64,000 nt of DNA from Rhodovulum sp. MB263. GTDB taxonomy: Bacteria > Pseudomonadota > Alphaproteobacteria > Rhodobacterales > Rhodobacteraceae. The translations under genes and the position numbers were made by a program. This document shows positions 1 through 9,190 of this stretch, one piece after another (the first letter of the stretch is position 1; the number at the start of each line of letters is the position of its first letter). A model generated the notes under the pieces. The model worked only from the letters and a program-made list of their open reading frames with translations, did not search any database and had not been told where the DNA came from. The stretch is from NCBI RefSeq assembly GCF_002073975.1, contig NZ_CP020384.1, positions 248,001-312,000 of the forward strand, read 5' to 3'.

Positions 1-1
1 C

Positions 2-844
2 TCGCGTGGTGTGCTGCTGGCCTTCTGGGCGTTGGAGACCGATTTCGGGGCGGTTCAGGGCGACTTCAACACGCTGAACGCGCTGGTGACGCTGGCCCAT
101 GATTGCCGCAGGCCCGAGCTGTTCCGGCCGCAGGTCTTCTCGGCCCTGAGCCTTTACGAACGCGGCGATTTCGACCCGGCCACCACCACCGGCGCCTGGG
201 CGGGCGAGATCGGCCAGGTCCAGATGCTGCCCGCCGACATCCTGGAAAACGGCGTCGACGGCGACGGCGACGGGCATGTCCGGCTGAAGAGCTCGGCGCC
301 CGATGCGCTGATGTCGGCCGGGAAGATGCTGAAGGGGCTTGGCTGGCGCGCGAACGAGCCCTGGTTGCAGGAAATCGTCATTCCCGGAAATCTCGACTGG
401 GCCGAGACCGGGCTCGATCATGGCAAGCGCGTCTCGGACTGGGCGCGGCTGGGGGTGCGGGCGCGCAGCGGCAATCTGGGCCCGGCCAGCCTGCGCGCTT
501 CGGTGTTGCTGCCGATGGGCCGGAACGGCCCGGCCTTCCTAGCCTATCCGAATTTCCGGGTTCTGTTCGAGTGGAACCAGAGCCTCGTCTACGTCACCAC
601 CGCCGCCTATCTGGCGACCCGCTTCGAGGGCGCCCCGATCTTCGATCCGCGTGCGCCCGAGCCGGGGCTTGCGGGGGCCGAGATGAAGGCCTTGCAGCAA
701 AAGCTGGTGCGGCGCGGCCATGATGTCGGGGGCGTCGATGGCATTCTCGGCGAGAAAACCCGCGAAGCCGTTCAGAAAGAACAGATCCGGCTTGGCTTTC
801 CCGCAGATTCCTGGCCGACCCGGGCGCTTCTCGACCGGCTCTGA
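2..844 (+). CDS. Lytic murein transglycosylase (MltB/SLT_2 type), 5' partial
   Basis: Predicted periplasmic enzyme that cleaves the MurNAc-GlcNAc bond of peptidoglycan. The frame is open to the left edge, so the signal peptide and true start lie outside; the GTG at 11 is internal, because the catalytic region begins there. The segment WALETDFG carries the Glu expected in the W-x-x-E-T-x-F-G active-site motif of the MltB family, and GQVQMLPADIL follows. The last 60 or so residues, from about MKALQQKLVRRGHD, form a typical peptidoglycan-binding domain. The gene faces the YbjN-like gene, with a GC hairpin between the two stops. The family assignment is firm; the subfamily is not. Confidence 0.87.
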   Translation, partial: SRGVLLAFWALETDFGAVQGDFNTLNALVTLAHDCRRPELFRPQVFSALSLYERGDFDPATTTGAWAGEIGQVQMLPADILENGVDGDGDGHVRLKSSAPDALMSAGKMLKGLGWRANEPWLQEIVIPGNLDWAETGLDHGKRVSDWARLGVRARSGNLGPASLRASVLLPMGRNGPAFLAYPNFRVLFEWNQSLVYVTTAAYLATRFEGAPIFDPRAPEPGLAGAEMKALQQKLVRRGHDVGGVDGILGEKTREAVQKEQIRLGFPADSWPTRALLDRL

Positions 845-850
845 CCGCGC

Positions 851-869
851 GCCCCGGAGCCTCCGGGGC
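851..869. terminator. GC-rich hairpin between convergent genes
   Basis: GCCCCGGA and TCCGGGGC form an 8-bp perfect stem with a 3-nt loop, exactly between the stop of the transglycosylase (844) and the stop of the opposing YbjN-like gene (880). It has no U-tract, so it is a likely bidirectional terminator by position only. Confidence 0.5.
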
Positions 870-879
870 CGCCGGGGCG

Positions 880-1350
880 TTACCAGTCGATATAGTCTTC
901 GAAAGCGTCGATCGATTGCTGCCAGATGTCGATCGTGGTCATGAAGAGCTTCTTGTCGATGCCGGGCTTGGCCAGGATCACGTCCATTTCCAGCCCCGGA
1001 TCGCCCTCGTCGTCAAGCGTGGCCTTGGTGAACAGCCATTCGCGGTTCCACTGGTTCATCTTCAGCGCGGTCACCGGATCCTTCATGTCGTAGGCGACAT
1101 AGAACTGCACCGAACTGCAGTCGACATTGTCGGTGCAGCCATAGAACAGAACGATGAATTCGGTATTCGAGTCGCCGGTCAGGTGGCTGACGATCTTGGG
1201 GTCGCCGAGATCGTCGGTCTCCATCGTCGCCGCAAGCCCCTTGGACTGAAGCGCCTTCAGCACGCTGTCGGGATCCGACGCGATCACATCGGCCGAGGCT
1301 GCCTGGGCGGCGAGGGGAAGGGCCCAGAGGGCATGGACGAGGCGCTTCAT
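880..1350 (-). CDS. YbjN-domain protein, secreted
   Basis: 156-residue protein with an N-terminal signal peptide (MKRLVHALWALPLAAQAASA, cleavage likely after ASA). The remainder resembles the YbjN family: an alpha/beta domain with paired aromatic strands and an acidic C-terminus ending in DYIDW. Two cysteines (YGCTDNVDC) could form a periplasmic disulfide. Function in alphaproteobacteria is not established; YbjN proteins in enterobacteria are sensory or chaperone-like modulators. It lies downstream of smc on the same strand, separated by about 150 bp, so independent expression is likely. Confidence 0.65.
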   Translation of the reverse strand: MKRLVHALWALPLAAQAASADVIASDPDSVLKALQSKGLAATMETDDLGDPKIVSHLTGDSNTEFIVLFYGCTDNVDCSSVQFYVAYDMKDPVTALKMNQWNREWLFTKATLDDEGDPGLEMDVILAKPGIDKKLFMTTIDIWQQSIDAFEDYIDW

Positions 1351-1499
1351 CGGTTCTCTCCTTGTTCGTTCGCACGCGCCGGGGAGTGAGGGGGCAGGCC
1401 GGGAGTGTCAAGCCGGGGGCTTGCGGCCGGCGATCTCCTGCCGAGACAGGCGGCGGATCAGGGAACGCGGATCGGGCTGGGCGGATCGGGCGGCACCGA

Positions 1500-4400
1500 T
1501 CAGGCGACCAGGGCCTCTGCCTTCTTCAGGTCGACCGACACCAGCTGGCTCACCCCCTGCTCGGCCATGGTGACGCCGAACAGCCGGTCCATCCGGCTCA
1601 TGGTCAGCGCATGGTGGGTGATGATGAGAAAGCGGGTATCGGTGCGCCGGGTCATCTCGTCCAGCATGTCGCACATCCGGGTGACATTGGCGTCGTCGAG
1701 CGGCGCGTCGACCTCGTCGAGCACGCAGATCGGCGCCGGATTGGCCAGGAACACACCGAAGATCAGCGCCAGCGCGGTCAGGGTCTGTTCGCCCCCCGAC
1801 AGCAGCGACAGCGTCGAGAGCTTCTTGCCCGGCGGCTGGCACATGATCTCGAGCCCCGCCTCCAGCGGATCGTCGGATTCGACCAGCACCAGCCGGGCCT
1901 CGCCGCCGCGGAAGAGATTGGTGAAAAGCAGCGCGAAATTCGCGTTCACCTGCTCGAAGGCGGTCAACAGCCGGTCGCGGCCCTCGCGGTTGAGGCCGGC
2001 AATGCCGGCGCGCAGCGTGCGAATCGCCTCGTCGAGATCGCTCTTCTCGACCACCAGCGTGTCATGTTCCTCCTGCACCGCGCGGGCATCCTCCTCGGCG
2101 CGCAGGTTGACCGCGCCCAGCGCCTCGCGCTGACGCTTGAGCCGTGTCACCTCATGCTCGATCGCCTCGGCCGGGGGCATCCGGTCGGGATCGTCGCCGA
2201 GCTTTTCCAGCAGGTCGGCGGGCGTCGTTTCCAGCTCTTCGGCGATGCGGGCGGCGGCCTGGGCCACGGTGTCGCGCGCGGCCTCGGCCCGGGCCTGGGC
2301 GGCGGCGCGGGCCTCGCGGAGCTCGCCCGCCCGGCGCTCGGCCTCGCGGGCGGCATGATCGGCCTCGCGGGCCCGGCTCTCGGCCGCGGCCAGCGTCTCG
2401 GCGGCGGTGGCGCGCCGGGTCTCGGCGGTCTCGATCCGGGCGGCCAGCGCTTCGCGTTGCTCGGCGATCTCCTCGGGCAGGGCGGCGGCGCGGTCGAGTT
2501 CTTCCTCCGAGGCGGCCTTGCGGTCCTCGAGCTCGGCCACCCGGGTTCCGGCGGTGTCGAGCCGCTGGCGCCAGGTCTGGGCGTCGCGGGCGATCTGGGT
2601 CAGCCGCTTGGTCCGTGCCTCGCCGTCGCGCTTCAGTTCTTCATGGGCGGCGCGGCGCGCGATCATGGTCATCCGCGCGGCCTCGACGGTGGTGCGCACG
2701 TCGTCGAGCCGGGCCCGCGCCGCGTCGAGATCGCCCAGCGATGCCAACTGGCCATCGGCTTCGCTCAGCCGCAGCCGGGCGCCGGTCGCCTCGTCCTCGT
2801 GGCGGGCGACGGCCATCCGCGCGGTTTCAAGCCGGCTTTCGGCCATCTCGCGGTCGGCTTCGGCGCGCGACAGGGCGCGACCCAGCTCGGCCAGGGCGCG
2901 GTCGGCCTCGCGCCGGGCCTCGCGGGCGGCGCGGTCGGCCTCGGTCGCGGCCTGCAGCTCGCGCGACAGCGCCTCATGGGCCTCGGAGGCGGTCTCGGCC
3001 CGGACCTCGGCCTCATCGAGATCGCGGCGCAGCTCGGCCAGCCGGTTGAGCTGTTGCAGCCGGAGCGCGGCGGCGCTGGGCGCGTCGGCGGCGGAGGCAC
3101 GCAAGCCGTCCCAGCGCCAGAGATCGCCATCAGGGCTGACCAGCCGCTGGCCGGGCCCGAGTGCCGGCTGCAGCCGGGCGCCGGTCCCGGCATCGGGTAC
3201 CAGCCCGATCTGACCGATCCGCCGGATCAGAGCCTCGGGCACCGCGACATGGTCCGAAAGCGGCGCGGCGCCTTCGGGCAGGGGCGGCTCGGCCGGGTAG
3301 GGCGGCAGCGCGAGCCAGCCCGAGGCGGTCCCGTCCCGGACCACCGGCGCGCGCAGATCGTCGGCCAGCGCGGCCCCCAGCGCCTTTTCATAGCCCTTGT
3401 CGACGCCCAGAAGATCGAGGATCTGGCCGCTCTCGGTGGTGTCGCGTTCGACGAGCCGGGCCAGCGCCGCGACCTCGGCGCGCAATGCCCCGGCCTCGCC
3501 CTCGGCCGAGGATTTCTGCGCCCGCGCCTCGGCCTCGCGGGACTGGATCTCGGCCCGGGCCTCATCGGCCGCGATCAGCCGCGCCTCGGCCTCCTCGGCG
3601 CTGTCCTGGGCCGCGTCCTGCCGGGCCTCGGCCTCCTCCATCGCGGACCGGGCAGCAGACAGGTTCGCCTCGGCCGCCGAGACGGTGGCGCGCGCCTTGG
3701 CGGCCTCGTCCTCGTTGCGCTGCAACGTGCGGGCGGCATCCTCGCGCAGGCGCTGGGCGGACTGGTGGCGGGCGACCAGCCGGGCCAGATCCTCGGTCAT
3801 CTGGCTTTGCGCCTCTTCGCGGTCGCGCAGCACGTCGGCCGCGGCATGGGCGGCCTCGGCCGCCTCGTCGAGCGCGGCATCATGGCCCTCATGCTCGGCT
3901 GAAAGTTCGGAGGCCTCCGCCTCGAGACGCTCCAGCGTGTCGCCCGCGTCGCGGTTCAGCGCCGCCTCGCGCTCGATATCGCGGCTCATCTGCTCGATGC
4001 GGCCGGTCAGGGCGCGGATCGACTGGCGCGCGCGTTCTTCCTCCTGCACCAGCGCGTCGCGCTGCACGCTCAGCCGCTGCAGCACGGCGGCGGCGATGGC
4101 CTCTTCCTCGCGAAGCGCGGGCAGGGCGGTCTCGGTCTCGGTCCGCAGCCGGTCGGCCTCGCGCGCGGCGGTCTCGGCCCGGCCGGCCTCGCGGGCATGT
4201 CCGGTCAGCGCGGCCTCGGCCTCGGCCCGGCCGGTATCGGCCTCCTGCCAGCGGCGGAACAGCAGCATGCCCTCGGCGCGGCGCAGATCGCCGGCGATGG
4301 CGCGGTAGCGCGCGGCCTGTTTCGCCTGCCGCGCCAGTTGCGCCAGTTGCTGGGCCAGCTGTTCCAGCACGTCATCGACCCGGGCGAGGTTCTGTTCGGC

Positions 4401-4958
4401 CGCGTTCAGCCGCAACTCGGCCTCGTGGCGGCGCTGATAGAGCCCGGCGATCCCGGCCGCATCCTCGAGGATACGTCGCCGGGCCCGCGGCTTGGCGTTG
4501 ATCAGTTCCGAGATCTGACCCTGCCTGACCAGCGCGGGCGAGGTCGCGCCGGTCGAGGCATCGGCGAACAGCATCTGCACATCGCGGGCGCGCACGTCCT
4601 TGCCGTTCAGCTTGTAGGCCGAGCCCGCATCGCGGGTGATGCGGCGGATCACCTCGATCAGGTCGCTGTCGTTGAAGCCCGCGGGCGCCAGCCGGTCGGC
4701 ATTGTCGATCTGCAGGCTGACCTCGGCGAAGTTGCGTGCCGAGCGGGTCGAGGTGCCGGCGAAGATCACGTCTTCCATGCCGCCGCCCCGCATCGCGGTC
4801 GGACGGCTCTCGCCCATCACCCAGCGCAGCGCCTCGAGCAGGTTCGACTTGCCGCACCCGTTCGGCCCGACGACGCCGGTCAGGCCGCCGGCGATCACCA
4901 GATCGGTCGGGTCGACGAAGCTCTTGAAGCCGTTCAGCCTGAGCCGGGTGAAATGCAA
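1500..4958 (-). CDS. smc: Chromosome segregation protein SMC
   Basis: Condensin ATPase that organises and segregates the chromosome. About 1152 residues, the normal length for this order. Walker A GPNGCGKS lies at residues 31–38; two long, Ala/Glu/Arg-rich coiled-coil arms flank a hinge (around LLGVDKGYEKALGAALADD). The C-terminal head has the ABC signature LSGGEQ near 1053 and Walker B with D-loop DEVDAPLDDAN near 1081. The frame stays open upstream to 5579, but homology begins at HFTRLRLNGFKSF. The start is therefore taken as TTG at 4958, preceded by AGGAGA at a suitable distance; the upstream extension is unlike any SMC N-terminus. Confidence 0.95.
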   Translation of the reverse strand: MHFTRLRLNGFKSFVDPTDLVIAGGLTGVVGPNGCGKSNLLEALRWVMGESRPTAMRGGGMEDVIFAGTSTRSARNFAEVSLQIDNADRLAPAGFNDSDLIEVIRRITRDAGSAYKLNGKDVRARDVQMLFADASTGATSPALVRQGQISELINAKPRARRRILEDAAGIAGLYQRRHEAELRLNAAEQNLARVDDVLEQLAQQLAQLARQAKQAARYRAIAGDLRRAEGMLLFRRWQEADTGRAEAEAALTGHAREAGRAETAAREADRLRTETETALPALREEEAIAAAVLQRLSVQRDALVQEEERARQSIRALTGRIEQMSRDIEREAALNRDAGDTLERLEAEASELSAEHEGHDAALDEAAEAAHAAADVLRDREEAQSQMTEDLARLVARHQSAQRLREDAARTLQRNEDEAAKARATVSAAEANLSAARSAMEEAEARQDAAQDSAEEAEARLIAADEARAEIQSREAEARAQKSSAEGEAGALRAEVAALARLVERDTTESGQILDLLGVDKGYEKALGAALADDLRAPVVRDGTASGWLALPPYPAEPPLPEGAAPLSDHVAVPEALIRRIGQIGLVPDAGTGARLQPALGPGQRLVSPDGDLWRWDGLRASAADAPSAAALRLQQLNRLAELRRDLDEAEVRAETASEAHEALSRELQAATEADRAAREARREADRALAELGRALSRAEADREMAESRLETARMAVARHEDEATGARLRLSEADGQLASLGDLDAARARLDDVRTTVEAARMTMIARRAAHEELKRDGEARTKRLTQIARDAQTWRQRLDTAGTRVAELEDRKAASEEELDRAAALPEEIAEQREALAARIETAETRRATAAETLAAAESRAREADHAAREAERRAGELREARAAAQARAEAARDTVAQAAARIAEELETTPADLLEKLGDDPDRMPPAEAIEHEVTRLKRQREALGAVNLRAEEDARAVQEEHDTLVVEKSDLDEAIRTLRAGIAGLNREGRDRLLTAFEQVNANFALLFTNLFRGGEARLVLVESDDPLEAGLEIMCQPPGKKLSTLSLLSGGEQTLTALALIFGVFLANPAPICVLDEVDAPLDDANVTRMCDMLDEMTRRTDTRFLIITHHALTMSRMDRLFGVTMAEQGVSQLVSVDLKKAEALVA

Positions 4959-5204
4959 ACGGGTCTCCTGATTCCGCGTGGTTCCGCGATCCTTCGGCCA
5001 AGGGCCGAGCCTGTCAAGCCGGGTGCCCCTGATATCGAGGCAGGCCAAGGGTTGTCCACAAGATATTGCGTGATCGCCACGCGCCTTGACGCGCCGGGCG
5101 CGGGCTTCGCACAGAGGGCAGGGTCGACAGCGGAATGCGGGCATGTGGCTGAGCATCGCAATCCGAAACCGGCCTCGGCCGAGGCGCGCGCGGATCGCGG
5201 GCAG

Positions 5205-5592
5205 CGCGGCGACGCTTCCGGAGGTCCGTCCGCCCGAAGAATGCTGTCCCATGACGGCCGGGGATCTGGCCGGCCCCGGGGGATGTCGTGCTTCGTGGCG
5301 CGGCCGGGCTGTCGGATGCACGGCGCTGCTGAAGCGGGACGGGGATGGCGAGATCAGGCGGTTTTGCGTGGGGACGGGAGGGCGCGCGGTCGCGGGGCGT
5401 GGGGCGCGCGCTGATGGGCGCGTTCGAGACCGAGGCGGCGGCACGGGGGCTGACCTGGCTGCGGCTGGAAACCGGCGCCGACCTGGTCCCGAACCGGCCC
5501 CGACCTGGCTGTCGCGATGCGGCTCTGCCGGGTGCGGCGCCTTCGGCGGTTCGCCCGACATCGCGTCGGCTCTCTTCATGGAAAAGCGGTTG
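5205..5592 (+). pseudogene. GNAT N-acetyltransferase, frameshifted remnant
   Basis: Pieces of one GNAT acetyltransferase lie in order but in different frames. In the first frame are VRPPEECC and AVGCTALLKRDGDGEIRRF (beta strands of the fold). In the second is RGVGRALMGAFETEAAARGL followed by TWLRLETG, the acetyl-CoA-binding loop and helix. Back in the first frame is FGGSPDIASALFMEKRL, the usual C-terminus. At least two frame changes separate them and no intact start is evident. The recognisable part begins near 5215. The gene is not functional unless the sequence contains errors. Confidence 0.72.
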
Positions 5593-5597
5593 TCGCG

Positions 5598-5891
5598 TCA
5601 GGGCCCGGAGCAGGTGAGCCTGGCATAGGCCATCGCCGGATCGCCGCTGAGCGTATCGGGCCGGATCGCGCAGCCGGTGGCGGTCTCGATCGCGCGGAAG
5701 GCCCGCAGCATCGCGCCCTTCCGGTATTCGCGATTGAGCCGGATGGCCTGAGCCTCAAGGCCCTTGCGCCGGACGGCGAAGGTCGAGCCGTCGACCTCGA
5801 CCCTGACCGGCGGAATGCCGGCATAATCCGGTCCGGGCGAGTCGCAGGCCGATATGGCGAGACTCAGGGCAAGTGCCAGGATACGAAGCAT
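5598..5891 (-). CDS. Small lipoprotein, unknown function
   Basis: 97 residues from the ATG at 5891. The N-terminus MLRILALALSLAISACDSPG is a lipoprotein signal peptide with lipobox LAISAC, so the mature protein should be lipid-anchored at Cys. The mature part is short, with two further Cys (GCAIRPD and the C-terminal TCSGP), suggesting a periplasmic disulfide. I do not recognise a domain. It ends beside the GNAT remnant and is divergent from the racemase gene. An upstream in-frame ATG at 5912 would spoil the signal peptide and was not chosen. Confidence 0.6.
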   Translation of the reverse strand: MLRILALALSLAISACDSPGPDYAGIPPVRVEVDGSTFAVRRKGLEAQAIRLNREYRKGAMLRAFRAIETATGCAIRPDTLSGDPAMAYARLTCSGP

Positions 5892-6049
5892 CGCCCCATC
5901 CCATCCGAACATCCTTTACGAAAGGTAAACGTGCGATTGGCGCCACAGTCGGGCCAAGTCCCCGGGCCAGCGCGGCCCCGGACCCGCTGTCGTCTTGCGC
6001 CGCGGCCTGCCCGGCGCGAGCATGCGAGAAAAGACCGAGGAGCGGGCAG

Positions 6050-6742
6050 ATGAAGACCATTGGCATACTTGGCGGCATGTCGGCTGCCTCGACGGCGCTG
6101 TATTACGAGGTCCTGAACCGGGGCGCGCGGGCGCGGCTGGGCGGGCTGCATTCGGCGGATCTGCTGATCCGCTCGCTCGATTTCGCTTTGGTCGAGGAAA
6201 TGCAGGCGGCGGGCGACTGGGAGGCGGCGAGCGCGCTTCTCAATCGCGAGGCCAGGCGGCTGGAGGCGGGCGGTGCCGATTTCCTGATGCTGGCCACCAA
6301 CACCATGCACAAGCTGGTCGAGCCGATGCTGGAAGGGGTGTCGATCCCGTTTTTGCATATCGCCGACGCCACCGCGCATCAGATCGGTGCGGCGGGGCTG
6401 AAGCGGCCGGGGCTGATGGCGACGGCCTACACGATGGAGCAGAGCTTCTATACCGACCGGCTGCGCGCCGCCGGGCTCGCGCCGATGCTGCCCGGCCCCG
6501 AGGACCGGGCCGAGACCCATCGCATCATCTATGACGAGCTCTGCATCGGCACCATCCGCGAGGAGAGCCGCCAGAGCTATGTCGAGATCGCCGGGCGGCT
6601 GGCCAAGCGCGGGGCCGATTGCGTCATCCTCGGCTGCACCGAGGTCGGGCTTCTGCTCAATGCCGCGAACGCGCCGCTGCCGGTCTTCGACACGACCGAA
6701 ATTCACTGCGCGGCCGCGCTGGACCTGGCGCTGGCCGCCTGA
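6050..6742 (+). CDS. Aspartate/glutamate racemase family protein (YgeA-like)
   Basis: 230-residue cofactor-independent racemase. GILGGMSAASTALYYEVLN is the typical N-terminus. The two catalytic positions read ATNTMHK and LGCTEVGLL, a Thr/Cys pair. The same Thr/Cys arrangement is known from E. coli YgeA (an L-Asp/Glu-specific racemase), whereas classical aspartate racemases use two cysteines. The ATG at 6050 is preceded by GAGGAGCGGG. The frame stays open upstream but the added residues are not family-like. The substrate (Asp, Glu or another amino acid) cannot be read from sequence. Confidence 0.82.
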   Translation: MKTIGILGGMSAASTALYYEVLNRGARARLGGLHSADLLIRSLDFALVEEMQAAGDWEAASALLNREARRLEAGGADFLMLATNTMHKLVEPMLEGVSIPFLHIADATAHQIGAAGLKRPGLMATAYTMEQSFYTDRLRAAGLAPMLPGPEDRAETHRIIYDELCIGTIREESRQSYVEIAGRLAKRGADCVILGCTEVGLLLNAANAPLPVFDTTEIHCAAALDLALAA

Positions 6743-6763
6743 GACCCGGCGCCGGGCGGTTGT

Positions 6764-8437
6764 TCAGTCCTTCGACTGCGCCGCCTCGCCCAGCGCCCGC
6801 GCCTCGGACAGGGTCAGCCCCGTGGCCAGCGCCTCGGGGTCCAGTCGCAGTTCGATCACGAAGGGCCGGTCGGAGGCCAGCGCCCGCTCGAGCGCGGGGG
6901 CGAAGGCGGCCTGATCGGTCACGGTCTCGCCCTCGCCGCCATACGCCCGCGCCAGCGCCGCGTAATCGGGATTGACCAGATCGGTGCCGCTGACCCGGCC
7001 GGGATATTTCCGCTCCTGATGCATGCGGATGGTGCCGTAGCGGCCGTTATTGGCGACGATCACCACCACATTGGCGCCGTTTTGCACCGCCGTCGACATC
7101 TCGTTGAGGGTCATCTGGAAACAGCCGTCGCCCGCGAGGCAGATCACCGGCAGCCCGGGGCGGGCCAGCTTGGCCGCGATCGCGGCGGGAAAGCCGTAGC
7201 CCATCGAGCCCGAGGTCGGCGCCAGCTGGGTGCCGGGGCCGCGATAGCGGAAATAACGGTGCAGGAAGGCGGCGTAATTGCCAGCGCCGTTGGTCAGCAC
7301 CGCGGTCTCGGGCAACGCCTCCGACAGGTGGGTGACGACCTCTTCCATCCGGACCGCCCCCGGGGTCGGTTTGGGCGTGGTCCAGGCCTCGTAATCGGCG
7401 CGGGCGGCCCGGGTCCAGGCCGACCAGCGCGGCGGCGTTGCGGGCGCGCCGGCCCGGGCCAGGGCCGCGACCACGTCGGGCGCGCTCAGCGCGATGCCGG
7501 GATCGGGACGCCAGATCCGGCCAAGCTCGTCCGGGTCTGGATGGACATGGACCACGCGCTTGTCCTGCACGGCCGGGTCCATCAGCGAATAGCCCGCGGT
7601 CGCGGTATCGCCCAGCCGGGTGCCCAGCGCGATCACCAGATCGCAATCCCGCAGGCGCTGGCCCAGCACCGGGTTCATGCCGACACCGAGATCGCCGACA
7701 TAGTTCGGGTGGCGGTTGTCGAGCCGGTCCTGACGGCGGAAGCTGACCGCGACCGGCAGGTCATGGCTTTCGGCGAAGCGCGCCAGATCGGTTGCCGCCT
7801 GCGCCGACCAGTGCGGCCCGCCCACCACGACCAGCGGCCGTTCGGCCTCGTCCAGCGCGGTCAGGACGGCGGCCACCTGTGCCGGGGTCGGGTCGGGTTC
7901 GGGCCAGATCCGGGCCGGAATGTCGGGCACCTCGGCAATGCCGCTCAGCATGTCCTCGGGCAGGGCCAGCACCACCGGCCCCGGGCGCCCCGATTGTGCG
8001 GTATGGAAGGCGCGCGAGATGTATTCGGGCAGCCGACGGGTCTCGTCGACCTCGGCCACCCACTTGACCAATGGCCCGAAGAAGCGCCGGTAGTCGAGTT
8101 CCTGAAAGGCTTCGCGGTCGCGGTCGCTGCGCGCGATCTGGCCGACGAAGACCACCATCGGCGTCGAATCCTGCCGTGCGACATGCAGTCCGCTGGCCGC
8201 GTTGCAGGACCCGGGCCCGCGGGTGACGAACAGTACGCCGGGCCGGCCGGTCAGCTTGGCATGGGCCTCGGCCATCATTGCCGCGCCGCCCTCGTGACGG
8301 CAGACCACATTCGGGATGCCGGCATCGTAAAGCCCGTCGAGCGCGGCCAGAAAGCTTTCGCCGGGTACCGAGAACACCCGCTCGACCCCCTGGATCGCCA
8401 GTTGGTCGGCCAGGATCTTTCCGCCATGACGCCGCAT
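6764..8437 (-). CDS. ThDP-dependent acetolactate synthase-like enzyme
   Basis: 557 residues with the three domains of the acetolactate synthase/pyruvate oxidase superfamily. The N-terminal pyrimidine-binding domain has the catalytic Glu in CRHEGGAAMMAEAHA (E49); a central domain follows; the C-terminal ThDP-binding domain has GDGCFQMTLNEMSTAVQNGA through VIVANN. It is not adjacent to a regulatory subunit (ilvH), so it is more likely a catabolic or accessory ThDP enzyme than the biosynthetic IlvB; the substrate is unknown. The start ATG at 8437 follows GGAAAGGG. It is divergently transcribed from the FMN reductase gene 124 bp away, so the two may share a control region. Confidence 0.85.
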   Translation of the reverse strand: MRRHGGKILADQLAIQGVERVFSVPGESFLAALDGLYDAGIPNVVCRHEGGAAMMAEAHAKLTGRPGVLFVTRGPGSCNAASGLHVARQDSTPMVVFVGQIARSDRDREAFQELDYRRFFGPLVKWVAEVDETRRLPEYISRAFHTAQSGRPGPVVLALPEDMLSGIAEVPDIPARIWPEPDPTPAQVAAVLTALDEAERPLVVVGGPHWSAQAATDLARFAESHDLPVAVSFRRQDRLDNRHPNYVGDLGVGMNPVLGQRLRDCDLVIALGTRLGDTATAGYSLMDPAVQDKRVVHVHPDPDELGRIWRPDPGIALSAPDVVAALARAGAPATPPRWSAWTRAARADYEAWTTPKPTPGAVRMEEVVTHLSEALPETAVLTNGAGNYAAFLHRYFRYRGPGTQLAPTSGSMGYGFPAAIAAKLARPGLPVICLAGDGCFQMTLNEMSTAVQNGANVVVIVANNGRYGTIRMHQERKYPGRVSGTDLVNPDYAALARAYGGEGETVTDQAAFAPALERALASDRPFVIELRLDPEALATGLTLSEARALGEAAQSKD

Positions 8438-8561
8438 GTTTTTCCCTTTCCTCCGATCCCCATCGGGAGCAGCCTGCGCCAAGCCTGCGGCAGGAGCAAG
8501 GCGCGCCGCGTGCAGGACTGCGTCGGAGGACTGTCGGGCGGAACCGGAACGGAGAAAGAAG

Positions 8562-9104
8562 ATGTCCGATCACAAGCTGTTGGGAATCGCGGGGGCTCTG
8601 CGCAAGGGGTCCTATAACCGGATGCTGCTGCGCGAGGCGGCGCGGATCTTCGACCCGGCCGAATTCGTCGAGGCCGATCTCAGGCTGCCGCTGTTCGATC
8701 AGGATCTGGAGGACGCGTCTGGCATTCCGCCCGGGGTTCAGTGCCTTGCCGATCAGATCGCCGCGGCCGATGCGGTGGTGATCGCGGGGCCCGAATACAA
8801 CAAGAGCATCACCGGCGTCCTGAAGAACGCGCTCGACTGGGTCAGCCGGACCGGAGGCACGCCCTGGGCCGACAAGCCGGTGGCCATCGTCTCGGCGACG
8901 GGCGGCCGGGCCGGGGGCGAACGGACGCAATTCGCGCTCAGGCTGTGTCTGGTGCCGTTCCGGGCGCGGGTGCTGGCCGGTCCCGAGGTCCTGGTGGGGC
9001 TGGCCCCGGAGCAGTTCGACGCGGCCGGGCGGCTGACCAACGAGATCAACCTCAAGGCGCTCGAGGCGCTGATGCAGGCTCTGAAGGCGGAAATATCTCG
9101 TTAA
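8562..9104 (+). CDS. NADPH-dependent FMN reductase family protein
   Basis: 180-residue flavodoxin-fold oxidoreductase. GIAGALRKGSYNRMLLREAA matches the FMN phosphate-binding loop (G-S-x-R-x-x-S-x-N in relatives) and AGPEYNKSITGVLKNALDW is the family's second FMN motif. Such enzymes reduce FMN, quinones or azo compounds with NAD(P)H; the true substrate is unknown. A good ribosome-binding site (GGAGAAAGAAG) precedes the ATG at 8562. It is divergent from the ThDP enzyme. Confidence 0.85.
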   Translation: MSDHKLLGIAGALRKGSYNRMLLREAARIFDPAEFVEADLRLPLFDQDLEDASGIPPGVQCLADQIAAADAVVIAGPEYNKSITGVLKNALDWVSRTGGTPWADKPVAIVSATGGRAGGERTQFALRLCLVPFRARVLAGPEVLVGLAPEQFDAAGRLTNEINLKALEALMQALKAEISR

Positions 9105-9190
9105 TCGGTCTCGTGCATAGTCCCTGCGCAGGCGGGCTGTCGTCGTGACCGCCCCTGTCAGTCCAGAGGCCGGAAGAGAGACCGCGAAGA

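Noticed and set aside
1362-3902. Long plus-strand open frame opposite smc
   Set aside because: A low-complexity Gly/Leu/Arg product antisense to a clear SMC gene; an artefact of high GC and codon bias. The same holds for the long frames opposite rsh, serA, the acyl-CoA synthetase and rsmB.
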